From: Gammaproteobacteria bacterium
GTDB taxonomy: Bacteria; Pseudomonadota; Gammaproteobacteria; Chromatiales; Chromatiaceae
DNA: 43,929 nucleotides
Assembly: GCA_020445415.1 (NCBI GenBank)
Contig: JAGRGP010000025.1
Location: 1-43,929, forward strand
Direction: 5' to 3'
In this document: one piece after another, positions 8,546 to 16,573 of the stretch
Position numbering within the stretch: position 1 is the first letter of the stretch
Layout of the letters: the number at the start of each line of letters is the position of its first letter
Position numbers and translations under genes: made by a program
The notes under the pieces: model-generated
Databases searched by the model: none
What the model was told of the DNA's origin: nothing
The model's input: only the letters and a program-made list of their open reading frames with translations

Positions 8546-8667
8546 AACAAACCTTGCTTAACGACTCGCGGCCAAACTTCTGTGCCAGAGCCGCCAGGTT
8601 AGCGTTAAGTTCGACATCAGGGGTTAGCTCTGTCGAGCGGTAGGCGACAACCGTCCGGTCATGCGTT

Positions 8668-8713
8668 GGATCCGCCTCTCCGAACCGCACCATCGGGTAT
8701 GGGAGGCGGATCC
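8668..8713. terminator. Inverted repeat between convergent hypE and LysM gene
   Basis: A perfect 11-bp inverted repeat, GGATCCGCCTC at 8668-8678 and GAGGCGGATCC at 8703-8713, with a 24-base loop. It sits between two genes that end toward each other, 12 bases from the LysM-gene stop, which is where a bidirectional terminator belongs. No T-run follows on either strand, so termination may need Rho or another factor. Confidence 0.45.
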
Positions 8714-8724
8714 TTGTCAGATAA

Positions 8725-9879
8725 CTATGGAACCAATACCGTCAATCCCGGGGCGACGCGGTCGGGATTTTCCAGAATATGGGTATTGGCCGCATAGATA
8801 TCCGGCCACCTGTTAGCATCACCATACATACGCAGGGCGACGACTCCCAGGGTGTCGTCCACTTGCAGCCGGTACAGTCCGCTTACCCCGGTGGCACTGG
8901 CCACCAATAGTTGTTGCTTACCCAGTTTGTCCGCGAGGTCATCACGCTGTAGCAGCAGGGCTTGGTCAGTCGGGTTGCGCCGCAGGTCCCGGTTTACCTC
9001 CATAAGTTGGGCCGCGAGCGTACCCGCGGGCCCCTGAAGGTCGGATAGGGCGGCTTTACCCCCCAAGGATTGGGGAAGTGCGGCCTGCATGGACGTCACA
9101 TCGTCCCGCAAGCCAACCGCGGCGCTTTCCGCCTGTTTCAAGGTGTCCTGAAGCCCGGACAGAATTTCCTGAGATTGAGTCAGTTTTTGATTCAGCCGGT
9201 CCCGCTCAGCAGTCACTTTGGCCAACTGCTCCTTGGTCTCGCTCAGCGTGCTGCGGTATTGATTGAGCGTAGTGGATAGATTCTGGTGTTCGGTCGATAC
9301 TTGGCCAAGTTTACGCTCGGTCTCCATCAGGCCTGTCTTGGTTTCCGCTAACGTGGCGGCGAGCTGATCCCGTTTTTCGCTCGCGCTGGCCAGTGCGGCT
9401 TCCGCTTTTTCCTTGGCGGCGCGTTCCGCGGCCAGCTTGGCATTGAAATCCTCCTGCGTCTCGGCGTGTTGGTTCTTTAGCGCTTGTTGCTGCTCAGTAA
9501 GTTGCTTTAGTTGCTGGTTTTTTTCCTCCAGCTGCTGCTGGGTTTGAGTGACTAACTTCGCTTGAGCCTCCAGCTCAGCATGGGTATCCGCAAGCTGTTT
9601 CTCTGTTCCCGCGAGGGTGCTGTGCGCCTCCGCCAGCGCCGCTTTTGTCTTGTCCCGTTCACTGATCAGGGTGGCCAGCTTTGCCTCCGCCTGGTCGAGT
9701 GCCTGCTGCATGTCGGCCCCCTGAGTTGCTGTCGCCGCCGAAGGGGTGCCCGCATCCTCTGCTGCTTGGATTTCGGCAACCACAACCGAGTTCACCAGGA
9801 GGCTTACCGATAACGCGGCGGTAACTGTCCAGTGGTGGGAGCGTGTAGAATTACTTCCTGTCGACGGCAGTTTCTTCAT
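8725..9879 (-). CDS. Periplasmic coiled-coil protein with C-terminal LysM domain
   Basis: 384 residues. The N-terminus has a positively charged start and a hydrophobic stretch (TAALSVSLLVNSVVVAEIQA) ending in a plausible signal-peptidase I site before AEDAG. Residues about 50-260 are a long alternating Gln/Glu/Lys/Ala heptad region, clearly coiled coil. The C-terminal 50 residues (VDDTLGVVALRMYGDANRWPDIYAAN...) match a LysM module, including the WPDIYAAN core and a final LTVLVP strand, and should bind peptidoglycan. I infer a periplasmic protein that anchors or spaces the cell wall. Its promoter region on the minus strand carries nested palindromes (9944-9997). I know no gene name for it. Confidence 0.8.
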   Translation of the reverse strand: MKKLPSTGSNSTRSHHWTVTAALSVSLLVNSVVVAEIQAAEDAGTPSAATATQGADMQQALDQAEAKLATLISERDKTKAALAEAHSTLAGTEKQLADTHAELEAQAKLVTQTQQQLEEKNQQLKQLTEQQQALKNQHAETQEDFNAKLAAERAAKEKAEAALASASEKRDQLAATLAETKTGLMETERKLGQVSTEHQNLSTTLNQYRSTLSETKEQLAKVTAERDRLNQKLTQSQEILSGLQDTLKQAESAAVGLRDDVTSMQAALPQSLGGKAALSDLQGPAGTLAAQLMEVNRDLRRNPTDQALLLQRDDLADKLGKQQLLVASATGVSGLYRLQVDDTLGVVALRMYGDANRWPDIYAANTHILENPDRVAPGLTVLVP

Positions 9880-9943
9880 GAGTTCCTCCGATGTAGGGGT
9901 ATACGAGTGGGGTGCCTCGGAATTTGGTCAGTGCTTTCCATAA

Positions 9944-9997
9944 GGGTAAAAATACCCGATCTGTATCGGGTTGATTAGTGATCGCGATCAATTGATC
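9944..9997. repeat. Nested hairpins and palindromes upstream of the LysM gene
   Basis: Four perfect dyads lie within 54 bases: GGGTA-AAAA-TACCC at 9944-9957; CCCGAT-CTGT-ATCGGG at 9955-9970, which shares its CCC with the first and so cannot form at the same time; TGATCGCGATCA at 9979-9990; and GATCAATTGATC at 9986-9997, overlapping the previous one. They lie 65-118 bases upstream of the LysM gene start on the minus strand, suitable for operators or for a structured leader RNA. Confidence 0.6.
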
Positions 9998-10170
9998 TCC
10001 GCAATGCCATGGGTATAGGTCAACATGCTGCCTTGTTATTCGGACCTGTGCCGACGACACTATGCGCCGGATACCACCGGTGTATTAAACAAGTTAATCA
10101 AGCAGTAATTATGCCTGGATAAAATAGTATATATTTATCAATTAGTTACAATATCTGCTCGCGTGCTCAC

Positions 10171-10197
10171 ATCGATACATGTAAATTAATCGATACA
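10171..10197 (+). repeat. 9-bp direct repeat upstream of the DUF502 gene
   Basis: ATCGATACA occurs at 10171-10179 and again at 10189-10197, 18 bases apart start to start, 34 bases before the DUF502 ATG. The spacing is near two helical turns, as for a regulator binding side by side on one DNA face; the factor is unknown. Confidence 0.4.
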
Positions 10198-10230
10198 GTC
10201 GAGAGTGTCATTGCGGCGGATTTTTTTGGA

Positions 10231-10902
10231 ATGGGTTTGTCTGAACAGGTGGATTCGGGGTTGCTGAAGCGAATTTCCAGAACCTTTATTGCCGGCCTAC
10301 TTGCGGCGCTGCCGCTAGCATTGACCCTTGCAGTCATCGTTTGGTTAGCTGAATTCATTCAGCGGTTTCTTGGTCCAAAAAGCGCGGTAGGCCAAGTTCT
10401 CGGATCGCTCGGGCTGAGATTTGTGTCATCCGAGGTTACGGCCTACCTGATTGGTGTCGTACTTACGTTGCTCATTATCTATTTGGTTGGCGTTATGGTG
10501 GAGGCCGGCCTTCGCAATCGCTGGCAATTCTTGATCGATGCGTTGGTGCACCGGATTCCATTGGTGCGGACGGTCTACAATGCGGTGTCCCGGCTGATGC
10601 AAATGTTTGAGCCAAGGGGCGAGTCTGATTTAAAGGCGATGAGTACGGTCTTGTGCCATTTGGGTGGCAAGGGGGGGACGGCGGTTCTGGCACTCATGCC
10701 CAGTCCTGACAGCATCATATTGGACGGGCAAGCGTACAAAGCGGTGCTGATCCCTACCGCGCCGGTTCCATTCGGCGGAGCGATACTCTACCTTCCGGCG
10801 GACTGGGTGGAGCCTGCGGATTTTGCGTTTGATGGACTGCTGAATATTTATATGTCCATGGGAGCCACCTCGGCCGACTATTTCCAACGGGAACGTTCGT
10901 AG
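10231..10902 (+). CDS. DUF502 family inner-membrane protein
   Basis: 223 residues, the usual size for DUF502. The N-terminal helix begins after LLKRISRTFIAGLLAALPLALTLAVIVW-type sequence (residues about 10-38), which is the most conserved part of the family, and a second hydrophobic region lies at about residues 60-90. Between and after these are IPLVRTVYNAVSRLMQMF and FGGAILYLPADWVEP, the latter followed by GLLNIYMSMGAT, all family signatures. Function is not established; the layout suggests two membrane helices with a soluble C-terminal domain. The gene is divergent from the LysM gene and convergent with the next gene. Confidence 0.85.
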   Translation: MGLSEQVDSGLLKRISRTFIAGLLAALPLALTLAVIVWLAEFIQRFLGPKSAVGQVLGSLGLRFVSSEVTAYLIGVVLTLLIIYLVGVMVEAGLRNRWQFLIDALVHRIPLVRTVYNAVSRLMQMFEPRGESDLKAMSTVLCHLGGKGGTAVLALMPSPDSIILDGQAYKAVLIPTAPVPFGGAILYLPADWVEPADFAFDGLLNIYMSMGATSADYFQRERS

Positions 10903-11025
10903 CTACGGGTAGATGAGCGGTAGAATCGGGCGGAAGTTATGGCCGAGTGGCGAGAGACAGCCACCCAATCGTTCCCTTTCCTCCACTCGCCAGATGCTAC
11001 CGGCTAGCGATGGCGTTTTAGGGTG

Positions 11026-11688
11026 TCATCTTGGTCCGGGACAGCAGTGCTCCAGGAGATATTCCAGATATTCCAGGCGTCTCAAAGAGATTGCGATCTT
11101 TTCCTCCAGATCCTCTCCAGGTTGGTCGATGAGATGGAGCAGGTCTTCGTGGAAGAACACCTCGAAGCTGTCGAGGTAACGCACCTCGTATTCCTTGTCT
11201 AGGATGAGATTGTCGATGCCGTATAGGTCGATGATTTTCGACTCTCGGAATTGCCACTCCCGTGCAGCATCGACAAAAGTTTGCAGCTGGAGACGAGCCT
11301 TGGGAAGCCTGGCCAGCAACGGCATTGCCTCCTCTTCGTTGGCGGGGTTCGCGATATTGAACCAGGGGACATGGGCGCGCGCCATAACCAGTAGGTTTTC
11401 CCGTCCGTCGATTAGGGTACGCACAAAAATCGCGGTCGGTATGATTTCATTGAGCCGGGATTTTAGCTTCAGATAGTCGCGATGATACAGGCGCATCTCT
11501 TGGGGGCTGCAGTCCAGCGAGTGCCTTTTGACCACCAGATCGATGGTGACACCAGTCCCCGGGTGTCTATATCCACCACTCTGCCAGACCACGCAGTGAG
11601 CACCTTGCGTAGCAATCAGAGTGGCGGGAAGGTTTTTGGTGTCGAGGCAGGCGACATCAGACGAGATACGGTCTGATTCCTTGGACAT
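11026..11688 (-). CDS. Hypothetical protein with faint kinase-like features
   Basis: 220 residues, cytoplasmic by appearance. I do not recognise the family. Some elements recall aminoglycoside-kinase or YrbL-type folds: a lysine in a strand (IDLVVKRHS, K54), a long helix with E64, and later IIDLYGIDNLILD (residues 152-164) followed by VRYLDSF (D173), similar to a catalytic-loop Asp...Asn and a metal-binding Asp. There is no clear glycine loop, so this is weak inference. It ends in a tyrosine- and leucine-rich helix. It follows the secreted metalloprotease gene on the same strand after 140 bp, and is convergent with the DUF502 gene. Confidence 0.7.
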   Translation of the reverse strand: MSKESDRISSDVACLDTKNLPATLIATQGAHCVVWQSGGYRHPGTGVTIDLVVKRHSLDCSPQEMRLYHRDYLKLKSRLNEIIPTAIFVRTLIDGRENLLVMARAHVPWFNIANPANEEEAMPLLARLPKARLQLQTFVDAAREWQFRESKIIDLYGIDNLILDKEYEVRYLDSFEVFFHEDLLHLIDQPGEDLEEKIAISLRRLEYLEYLLEHCCPGPR

Positions 11689-11828
11689 GATAATCTGGGT
11701 TTGTTCCGGTAGCGGCAGTTGGCGATATTTTAGCTCACTGGAAGCTCGATACCAGCTAAGCTTTTGCCGGTGAGGTCCGGTCTAATCTGGTAGGGAGGAT
11801 TGCCAAGGGTAGGGTTGGATCGCATGGC

Positions 11829-12626
11829 TTATTGCGGCAGTCCCGGAAACCAGCAAAAAGGCCTGGCCGCGTGAGGAAGCGCACCTTCCCGCGTGCATAT
11901 CCAAGGCCGCTCCCTGCCCACCGCATTTTCGACCTCCGGATTACACAGGGCGGCAGCGCTGAAGGTATCCAACCGGCACTGTACGGTCGGGGTGGCAAAC
12001 CCGACGACACTTACCGATCCGGGATCGGGAGTCTCGAACCAGGGGCGAGCAGTGCGCTTTCGCTCCGCGAAGAAGTGGCTCAGGGTCAAGCCCGACATGG
12101 TGGTTTGGATACATGCCGCCTGCCGCGCGGCGCGTCGGAATGCGGCTGTACAGCGGCCCACCACCAGATCAGGCACCTCCTGGTCTTTAGGTCGTGACGC
12201 TTCAGGCAAACGGGAAAGCAATCGGGGCATGCAAACCGCGGCGGCATAGTAGTCCGCCTGCCCTTCGGTCGAGTATCCTCGCACCGCCGGTTCACCGGCG
12301 AGGAAGTGGCCAATTTCATGGCATAAGACCAATGCCAAGGCACCCACCGTGATGCCTGGGTGCCGGGCGAGCCCCCCGGTAATCGTGATTACCGCCAACT
12401 GACCGTCGCGATCCTCTTCGCGGTGCGCGGAAGCTTCCACACGTTCGCTTTCCCACTGTCCCCGAATACGCAGCCGATGACTCTGGCGCTGAAACTCTGT
12501 TTCATAAATTTCCCGAGACAATTCAAGAATCTGCTCAAACGACATCTTCGTGGTCGTTGCGCTGGCGTTTCCAAGGCACGCGGCCACTACAAGAACAAGG
12601 GTGAAGTGGAGTAGACGCAATTCCAT
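11829..12626 (-). CDS. Secreted zinc metalloprotease-like protein with HEIGH motif
   Basis: 265 residues. The N-terminus (LLHFTLVLVVAACLGNASA) is a signal peptide; a cysteine at residue 17 lacks a good lipobox setting, so cleavage after ASA is more likely. HEIGH at residues 103-107 is a gluzincin HExxH zinc site, and EGQADYYAA starting at residue 121 offers the third zinc ligand (E121) and the Asp that often follows it. This arrangement resembles M48-type peptidases without their membrane helices. The C-terminal half is rich in cysteine, suggesting disulfides in the periplasm or outside the cell. The substrate is unknown. A charged N-terminal segment could act as a pro-region. The gene upstream of the kinase-like protein may share its transcript. 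Confidence 0.75.
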   Translation of the reverse strand: MELRLLHFTLVLVVAACLGNASATTTKMSFEQILELSREIYETEFQRQSHRLRIRGQWESERVEASAHREEDRDGQLAVITITGGLARHPGITVGALALVLCHEIGHFLAGEPAVRGYSTEGQADYYAAAVCMPRLLSRLPEASRPKDQEVPDLVVGRCTAAFRRAARQAACIQTTMSGLTLSHFFAERKRTARPWFETPDPGSVSVVGFATPTVQCRLDTFSAAALCNPEVENAVGRERPWICTREGALPHAARPFCWFPGLPQ

Positions 12627-12910
12627 CCTTTTGCCATGCTAGTCCCAATGAGGCCTCATGGCCTTAAGCATAGACTCTGTGCCTGAAATTAATCAGAGGT
12701 ACAGATACGTCGAGAGGGGAAAGTGAAGGCCAACCCTTGATCGAGGGTGGGTTTAAAATTAACGTTAATTGAGCGTCGTGCCCGGGTTGGAAAAAAGTCC
12801 GATGGCAAAAATCCCAGATTTCACGACATAGGGCCGCTTCCAGTGAGCCAGTCACTACCCGCCAATAATCTACGGGATCGTCTGTCGGATAACCTCAAAT
12901 TGCTTTGCTG

Positions 12911-13348
12911 TTACTGTGTCTTGCTGGAGTAAAGCGCATGCAACTCGTGAAATGCAATGTCTGCGTTTCGGGTGGCCTTTTCGATGGTTCTCCCGATCTT
13001 ATTTGCATCAGCGGCATCGATGGCGCCAGTGCGGTTGGAGAGGAGCCCCGCCATACCGTTCAACACGGCGATGGCATCGGAAAAACTGGGCCGCGGGTTT
13101 GCCACGCTATTTTCCGCTGCTTTGTCACCGGGGCTAATGCCGTGCATCAGCCAGTCGTTGTCCACTCGCAGCAGACTCAATAGATTGAAGAGGTTCTTGC
13201 CATTGGGGCGGGATTGGCCGCTGTACCATTGGTTGACCGTTTGTACCTGAATGTCCAGAAGCCTGGCCAGTTCCCGTGGAGAATAAATTCCAGCTTCGCC
13301 AGCGGCCTCTTTCAGTCGAATAGAGAAGTCTCTTGGATCTTTTGCCAT
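12911..13348 (-). CDS. XRE-family DNA-binding regulator
   Basis: 145 residues. The N-terminal 65 residues form a Cro/C1-type helix-turn-helix: RLKEAAGEAGI, then SPRELARLLDIQVQTVNQWYSG as the two DNA-contacting helices, then RPNGKNLFNLLSLLRVDNDWLMHG. The C-terminal part is low in recognisable features and may be an oligomerisation or effector region. The promoter-like TATAAT on the minus strand at 13399-13404 lies about 50 bases upstream. It is divergent from nhaA, which makes nhaA or the regulator itself possible targets. It is isolated from phage genes, so I see it as a chromosomal regulator rather than a prophage remnant. Confidence 0.85.
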   Translation of the reverse strand: MAKDPRDFSIRLKEAAGEAGIYSPRELARLLDIQVQTVNQWYSGQSRPNGKNLFNLLSLLRVDNDWLMHGISPGDKAAENSVANPRPSFSDAIAVLNGMAGLLSNRTGAIDAADANKIGRTIEKATRNADIAFHELHALYSSKTQ

Positions 13349-13660
13349 TAATTAGATCTCGCCGGATTCCACACCGTACTTGATGAATTACATTCGGGAT
13401 TATAGTCCTGTAACCTGAGAATTGTGCGTCAAAGGTTATTTTACTGTGAATCGGGATTGGTTCGCGAGGCATTGTGGACCGGATCGGAATACTAAGCAAA
13501 ATGGTGCATCGGGTGCGGTTGGCGCAGTGCTGCCCGCAACTGGTACACTGCAGTCCTCAGGGGTATGGGCGGGTAGCATCTACCCGGTCCTAAGTAGCCG
13601 GATCACAATGTGGCCCTGCGGATTATCGGTTTTTCGCAGCGCCACCGGGAACGAACGCCA
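13349..13660. other. Divergent promoter region between XRE regulator and nhaA
   Basis: About 310 bases without a gene. On the minus strand, TATAAT at 13399-13404 is a good -10 box for the regulator, though no well-spaced -35 is visible. On the plus strand, an extended -10 TGGTACACT at 13541-13549 with TTGGCG at 13519-13524 (19-base spacer) could serve nhaA. A near-palindrome GGATTATAGTCC covers the minus-strand -10 box and could be an operator for the regulator. Confidence 0.4.
13399..13404 (-). promoter_or_regulatory. -10 box for the XRE regulator
   Basis: Reads TATAAT on the minus strand, 50 bases upstream of the regulator ATG, inside the imperfect palindrome GGATTATAGTCC. The -35 region is not clear: TTGACG is present upstream but about 22 bases away. 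Confidence 0.4.
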
Positions 13661-15013
13661 ATGCCAGAACATCGTCAGTACTTCGCTCCCTGGGAGCGAA
13701 TCTACGAGCGCATCGTAACGCCGTTCGAAGAATTTCTGCACCGCCAAACCACCACCGGTGTGTTGTTAATTGCCTGCGCCTTGGTTGCGCTGATAATTGC
13801 CAACTCGCCGCTCCTTGATGCCTACAATCATCTGCTGCATGTGAAACTGGGTATTGCCGCAGGAAGCTGGCGTATCGAGCACACCGTGCACCACTGGATC
13901 AACGATGGATTGATGACCATTTTTTTCTTTGTCGTCGGTCTAGAAATCAAGCGGGAAATACTGGTTGGCGAGTTGTCCAGCCTGCGTAACGCGGTCTTAC
14001 CGGTGGTAGCGGCTGTGGGTGGCATGGTGGTTCCGGCGCTGTTTTATTTCCTGGTAAACGGTGATGGACCGGGCGGTAAGGGTTGGGGGATCCCCATGGC
14101 GACCGATATTGCGTTCGCGGTGGGCGTGATGGCGCTCCTCGGAAGTAGAGCTCCGAAGGCACTGTTAACATTTTTGGTGGCGCTGGCCATTGTCGACGAC
14201 TTGGGCGCGGTTACCGTAATCGCGCTCTTTTACACCGCGCAGATCAATGTCTACTATCTTACCGCGGCCATCACCTTGATGGGGTTCATGTACCTGCTCA
14301 ACATGATTGGGATCCGTCGCGCGCTGCCCTATTTTCTACTTGCCTCGGCGTTGTGGGTCTGCATGGAGGGGTCCGGTGTTCATGCCACTATTGCGGGCGT
14401 CATGGCTGCGTTGACAATACCTGCCTACTCGCGCTTCGAGCCAGAGGGGTTCAGCCGCAGGATGCGCGAGCTGCTCGATGCCTTCGACCGTGTCCGGGAC
14501 GAGGGGCAACCGTTGATCAACAATACCCGGCAGACCGGCAAGATCTGGCGCATGAGCCAGACCATGGAGCTCACCGTATCTCCTCTGCAAAAATTGGAGA
14601 GCAGTCTCCATATCCCCTCCACCTATCTGGTGATACCGTTGTTTGCCCTGGCCAACGCTGCGATTCCGCTTGATCCGGGATCGGTGATCATGGCCATGAC
14701 CAATCCGATTTCGATCGGCATTGGCGCGGGACTGGTATTGGGCAAGTTGATCGGAGTGGCGGGTAGCGTGATTCTCGCTACTAAGTTGGGTCTGGGGCAG
14801 CTTCCCACTGGGGTCAGTCTTTCGCATGTCGTTGGCGCGGGATTGCTTTCCGGTATTGGTTTCACGATGTCCATTTTCATCGCTGAGTTGGCATTCCCCT
14901 GGGACGGGGAGCTGGTGGTAGTCGCCAAAATGGGTATCCTAGCGGCTTCCCTGGTGGCGGGAATCGCTGGATACTTATGGCTCAGATTTGTTGCGCCTGC
15001 CGCCAACGCGTGA
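13661..15013 (+). CDS. nhaA: Na+/H+ antiporter NhaA
   Basis: Inner-membrane antiporter exchanging sodium for protons, for salt and pH balance. Starting at ATG 13661 (MPEHRQYFAPWERIYERI) it has 450 residues, longer than the 388 of the E. coli protein because of an extra hydrophilic loop around residues 265-300. An in-frame GTG at 13610 would add 17 residues of no family character. Signatures are GLEIKREILVGELSS, MATDIAFAVGVMALLGSRAP, the ion-binding Asp pair in LAIVDDLGAVTVIALFYT, and GIGFTMSIFIAELAF near the end. It is followed by cardiolipin synthase after 55 bp on the same strand. Confidence 0.95.
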   Translation: MPEHRQYFAPWERIYERIVTPFEEFLHRQTTTGVLLIACALVALIIANSPLLDAYNHLLHVKLGIAAGSWRIEHTVHHWINDGLMTIFFFVVGLEIKREILVGELSSLRNAVLPVVAAVGGMVVPALFYFLVNGDGPGGKGWGIPMATDIAFAVGVMALLGSRAPKALLTFLVALAIVDDLGAVTVIALFYTAQINVYYLTAAITLMGFMYLLNMIGIRRALPYFLLASALWVCMEGSGVHATIAGVMAALTIPAYSRFEPEGFSRRMRELLDAFDRVRDEGQPLINNTRQTGKIWRMSQTMELTVSPLQKLESSLHIPSTYLVIPLFALANAAIPLDPGSVIMAMTNPISIGIGAGLVLGKLIGVAGSVILATKLGLGQLPTGVSLSHVVGAGLLSGIGFTMSIFIAELAFPWDGELVVVAKMGILAASLVAGIAGYLWLRFVAPAANA

Positions 15014-15068
15014 GAAATCGCGCCGGTCACCCCGGCCTGTCTAGGATTACCGACGTGCAGCACCAGGA

Positions 15069-16532
15069 ATGACCCCGGACGAGACCCATTGGTTTTTTCA
15101 CCTGCTCTATCTGGCGGGATTTGCGCTCAGTTTGGGATTGAGCGCCCGTATCATCATGTTGAAGCGGCCTGCATCGGTCACCTTTGCTTGGTTGATGGTC
15201 GTATGGGTATTGCCTTTGGTTGGGGTGCTGATCTACTTGTTGATCGGCGAGAACCGCATGGGGGAAAGCCGGGCCAGACGGGCCAGAGCGATCCACGGTC
15301 AGTATCAGCATTGGTTATCCGATCTGCGCCAGCGGTCGGAGGTGTCCCGTCGCCAGGTGCTCCCTACCCTTGAGCCTATCGAGCGGCAGGCCTGTACGGT
15401 GGTCGGCATGCCGGTATTCGGTGGCAACCGGATGCAACTGCTGGACAATTACCAGGCGATTTTTCAAGCCTTGGTGAATGACATCGAAGGTGCCAGGCGG
15501 AGCTGTTTTCTTGAGTTTTATATTTGGCATCAGGGCGGGCTGGCGGACCAGGTTGCGGAGGCCTTGATGGGGGCCACGGCAAGGGGAGTTTCCTGCCGGG
15601 TGCTGCTGGATGCGGTTGGCAGCAAGCCCTTTTTGAGAAGTTCGCTTGCCGCCAAGATGCGGGCCGCCGGAGTGAAGGTAATCGCGGTACTTCCGGTAAG
15701 TGCCACAAGGATGCTGTTTCGGCGTGCCGACCTTCGGAATCATCGTAAGATTGTCGTCATTGATAGCCGCATCGCCTATACCGGCAGTCAAAATCTCGTG
15801 GATCCGCGCTGCTTCAAGCAGGATGAAGGGGTTGGCGAGTGGATCGATATCATGGTCCGGGTTATGGGGCCGGTGGTCGATGAGTTTCAGGGGGTGTTCA
15901 TCGAAGACTGGCAATTGGAGACTGGCCGCGTTGAAGAGATTCTCTCGGAAAGGCTGAATGTCCCCAGTTCTCCGGGGGTAGACGGCATGAGTCTTCAGGT
16001 CATTCCGTCCGGGCCGGTGCTTAGGTACATGGCGATCCACCAGCTGTTGACCACCACACTTTTTGCCGCACGCCACGAATTGGTGATTACAACCCCCTAT
16101 TTCGTGCCCGACGACAGCCTCAAGATGGCGTTGCTGTCCGCGGCCCAGCGGGGTGTGCGGGTTACGATAATCGTTCCCGACCGGGTTGATTCCCATCTGG
16201 TGCGTTACGCTAGCCGTTCGCTGTTTGATGAGTTGCTGGCAGCGGGTATCACAATTGCCAAGTTTACCGGAGGCCTGTTACATACCAAAACAATCACCGT
16301 TGACGACAGTTTCTCAATCGTCGGGTCGGTAAACTTGGATATGCGAAGCTTGTGGCTGAACATGGAGATCAGTCTGTTTGTTTACGACGCCCCGTTCACA
16401 TGTGAGCTGAAGGCGCTCAACGCACGCTACTTGGCCAGTTCCGAGTTGCTCGAACAGGAAAGTTGGCGGCGGCGCTCGCTGGCCAACCGATTGGTGGAAA
16501 ACCTGGCGCGGCTGGTTGGTCCGTTATTGTAG
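15069..16532 (+). CDS. cls: Cardiolipin synthase
   Basis: Inner-membrane phospholipase-D-type enzyme that makes cardiolipin from phosphatidylglycerol. 487 residues, normal length. Two N-terminal membrane helices (about residues 7-28 and 38-58, the latter containing WVLPLVGVLIYLLIGE) are followed by two HKD motifs: NHRKIVVID, which keeps the His-x-Lys...Asp pattern, around residue 225, and LHTKTITVDD with SIVGSVNLDMRS around residue 400. The C-terminal part with LNMEISLFVYD is family-typical. It lies 55 bp after nhaA, and both are membrane-stress functions. It converges with the degenerate GGDEF gene, leaving 41 bp between stops. Confidence 0.93.
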   Translation: MTPDETHWFFHLLYLAGFALSLGLSARIIMLKRPASVTFAWLMVVWVLPLVGVLIYLLIGENRMGESRARRARAIHGQYQHWLSDLRQRSEVSRRQVLPTLEPIERQACTVVGMPVFGGNRMQLLDNYQAIFQALVNDIEGARRSCFLEFYIWHQGGLADQVAEALMGATARGVSCRVLLDAVGSKPFLRSSLAAKMRAAGVKVIAVLPVSATRMLFRRADLRNHRKIVVIDSRIAYTGSQNLVDPRCFKQDEGVGEWIDIMVRVMGPVVDEFQGVFIEDWQLETGRVEEILSERLNVPSSPGVDGMSLQVIPSGPVLRYMAIHQLLTTTLFAARHELVITTPYFVPDDSLKMALLSAAQRGVRVTIIVPDRVDSHLVRYASRSLFDELLAAGITIAKFTGGLLHTKTITVDDSFSIVGSVNLDMRSLWLNMEISLFVYDAPFTCELKALNARYLASSELLEQESWRRRSLANRLVENLARLVGPLL

Positions 16533-16573
16533 CCCGCGTATCCGGCTTGCCACCGGGCCGGGCAGCTCTGCTG

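Larger units (their letters stand above)
9880..10230. other. Divergent regulatory region between LysM gene and DUF502 gene
   Basis: About 350 bases with no gene but much structure. The left part holds two overlapping hairpins and two overlapping 12-bp palindromes (9944-9997). The right part, roughly 10080-10160, is strikingly AT-rich and should contain the promoters. A 9-bp direct repeat follows at 10171-10197. The two flanking genes read away from each other. Confidence 0.6.

Noticed and set aside
12728..12750. Short stem ACCCT/AGGGT upstream of the metalloprotease gene
   Set aside because: Only five pairs and 150 bases from the nearest stop; too weak to call a terminator.
15315..16196. 293-codon open frame on the minus strand inside cardiolipin synthase
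   Set aside because: The plus-strand gene has both HKD motifs and full length; the reverse frame has no recognisable domain.
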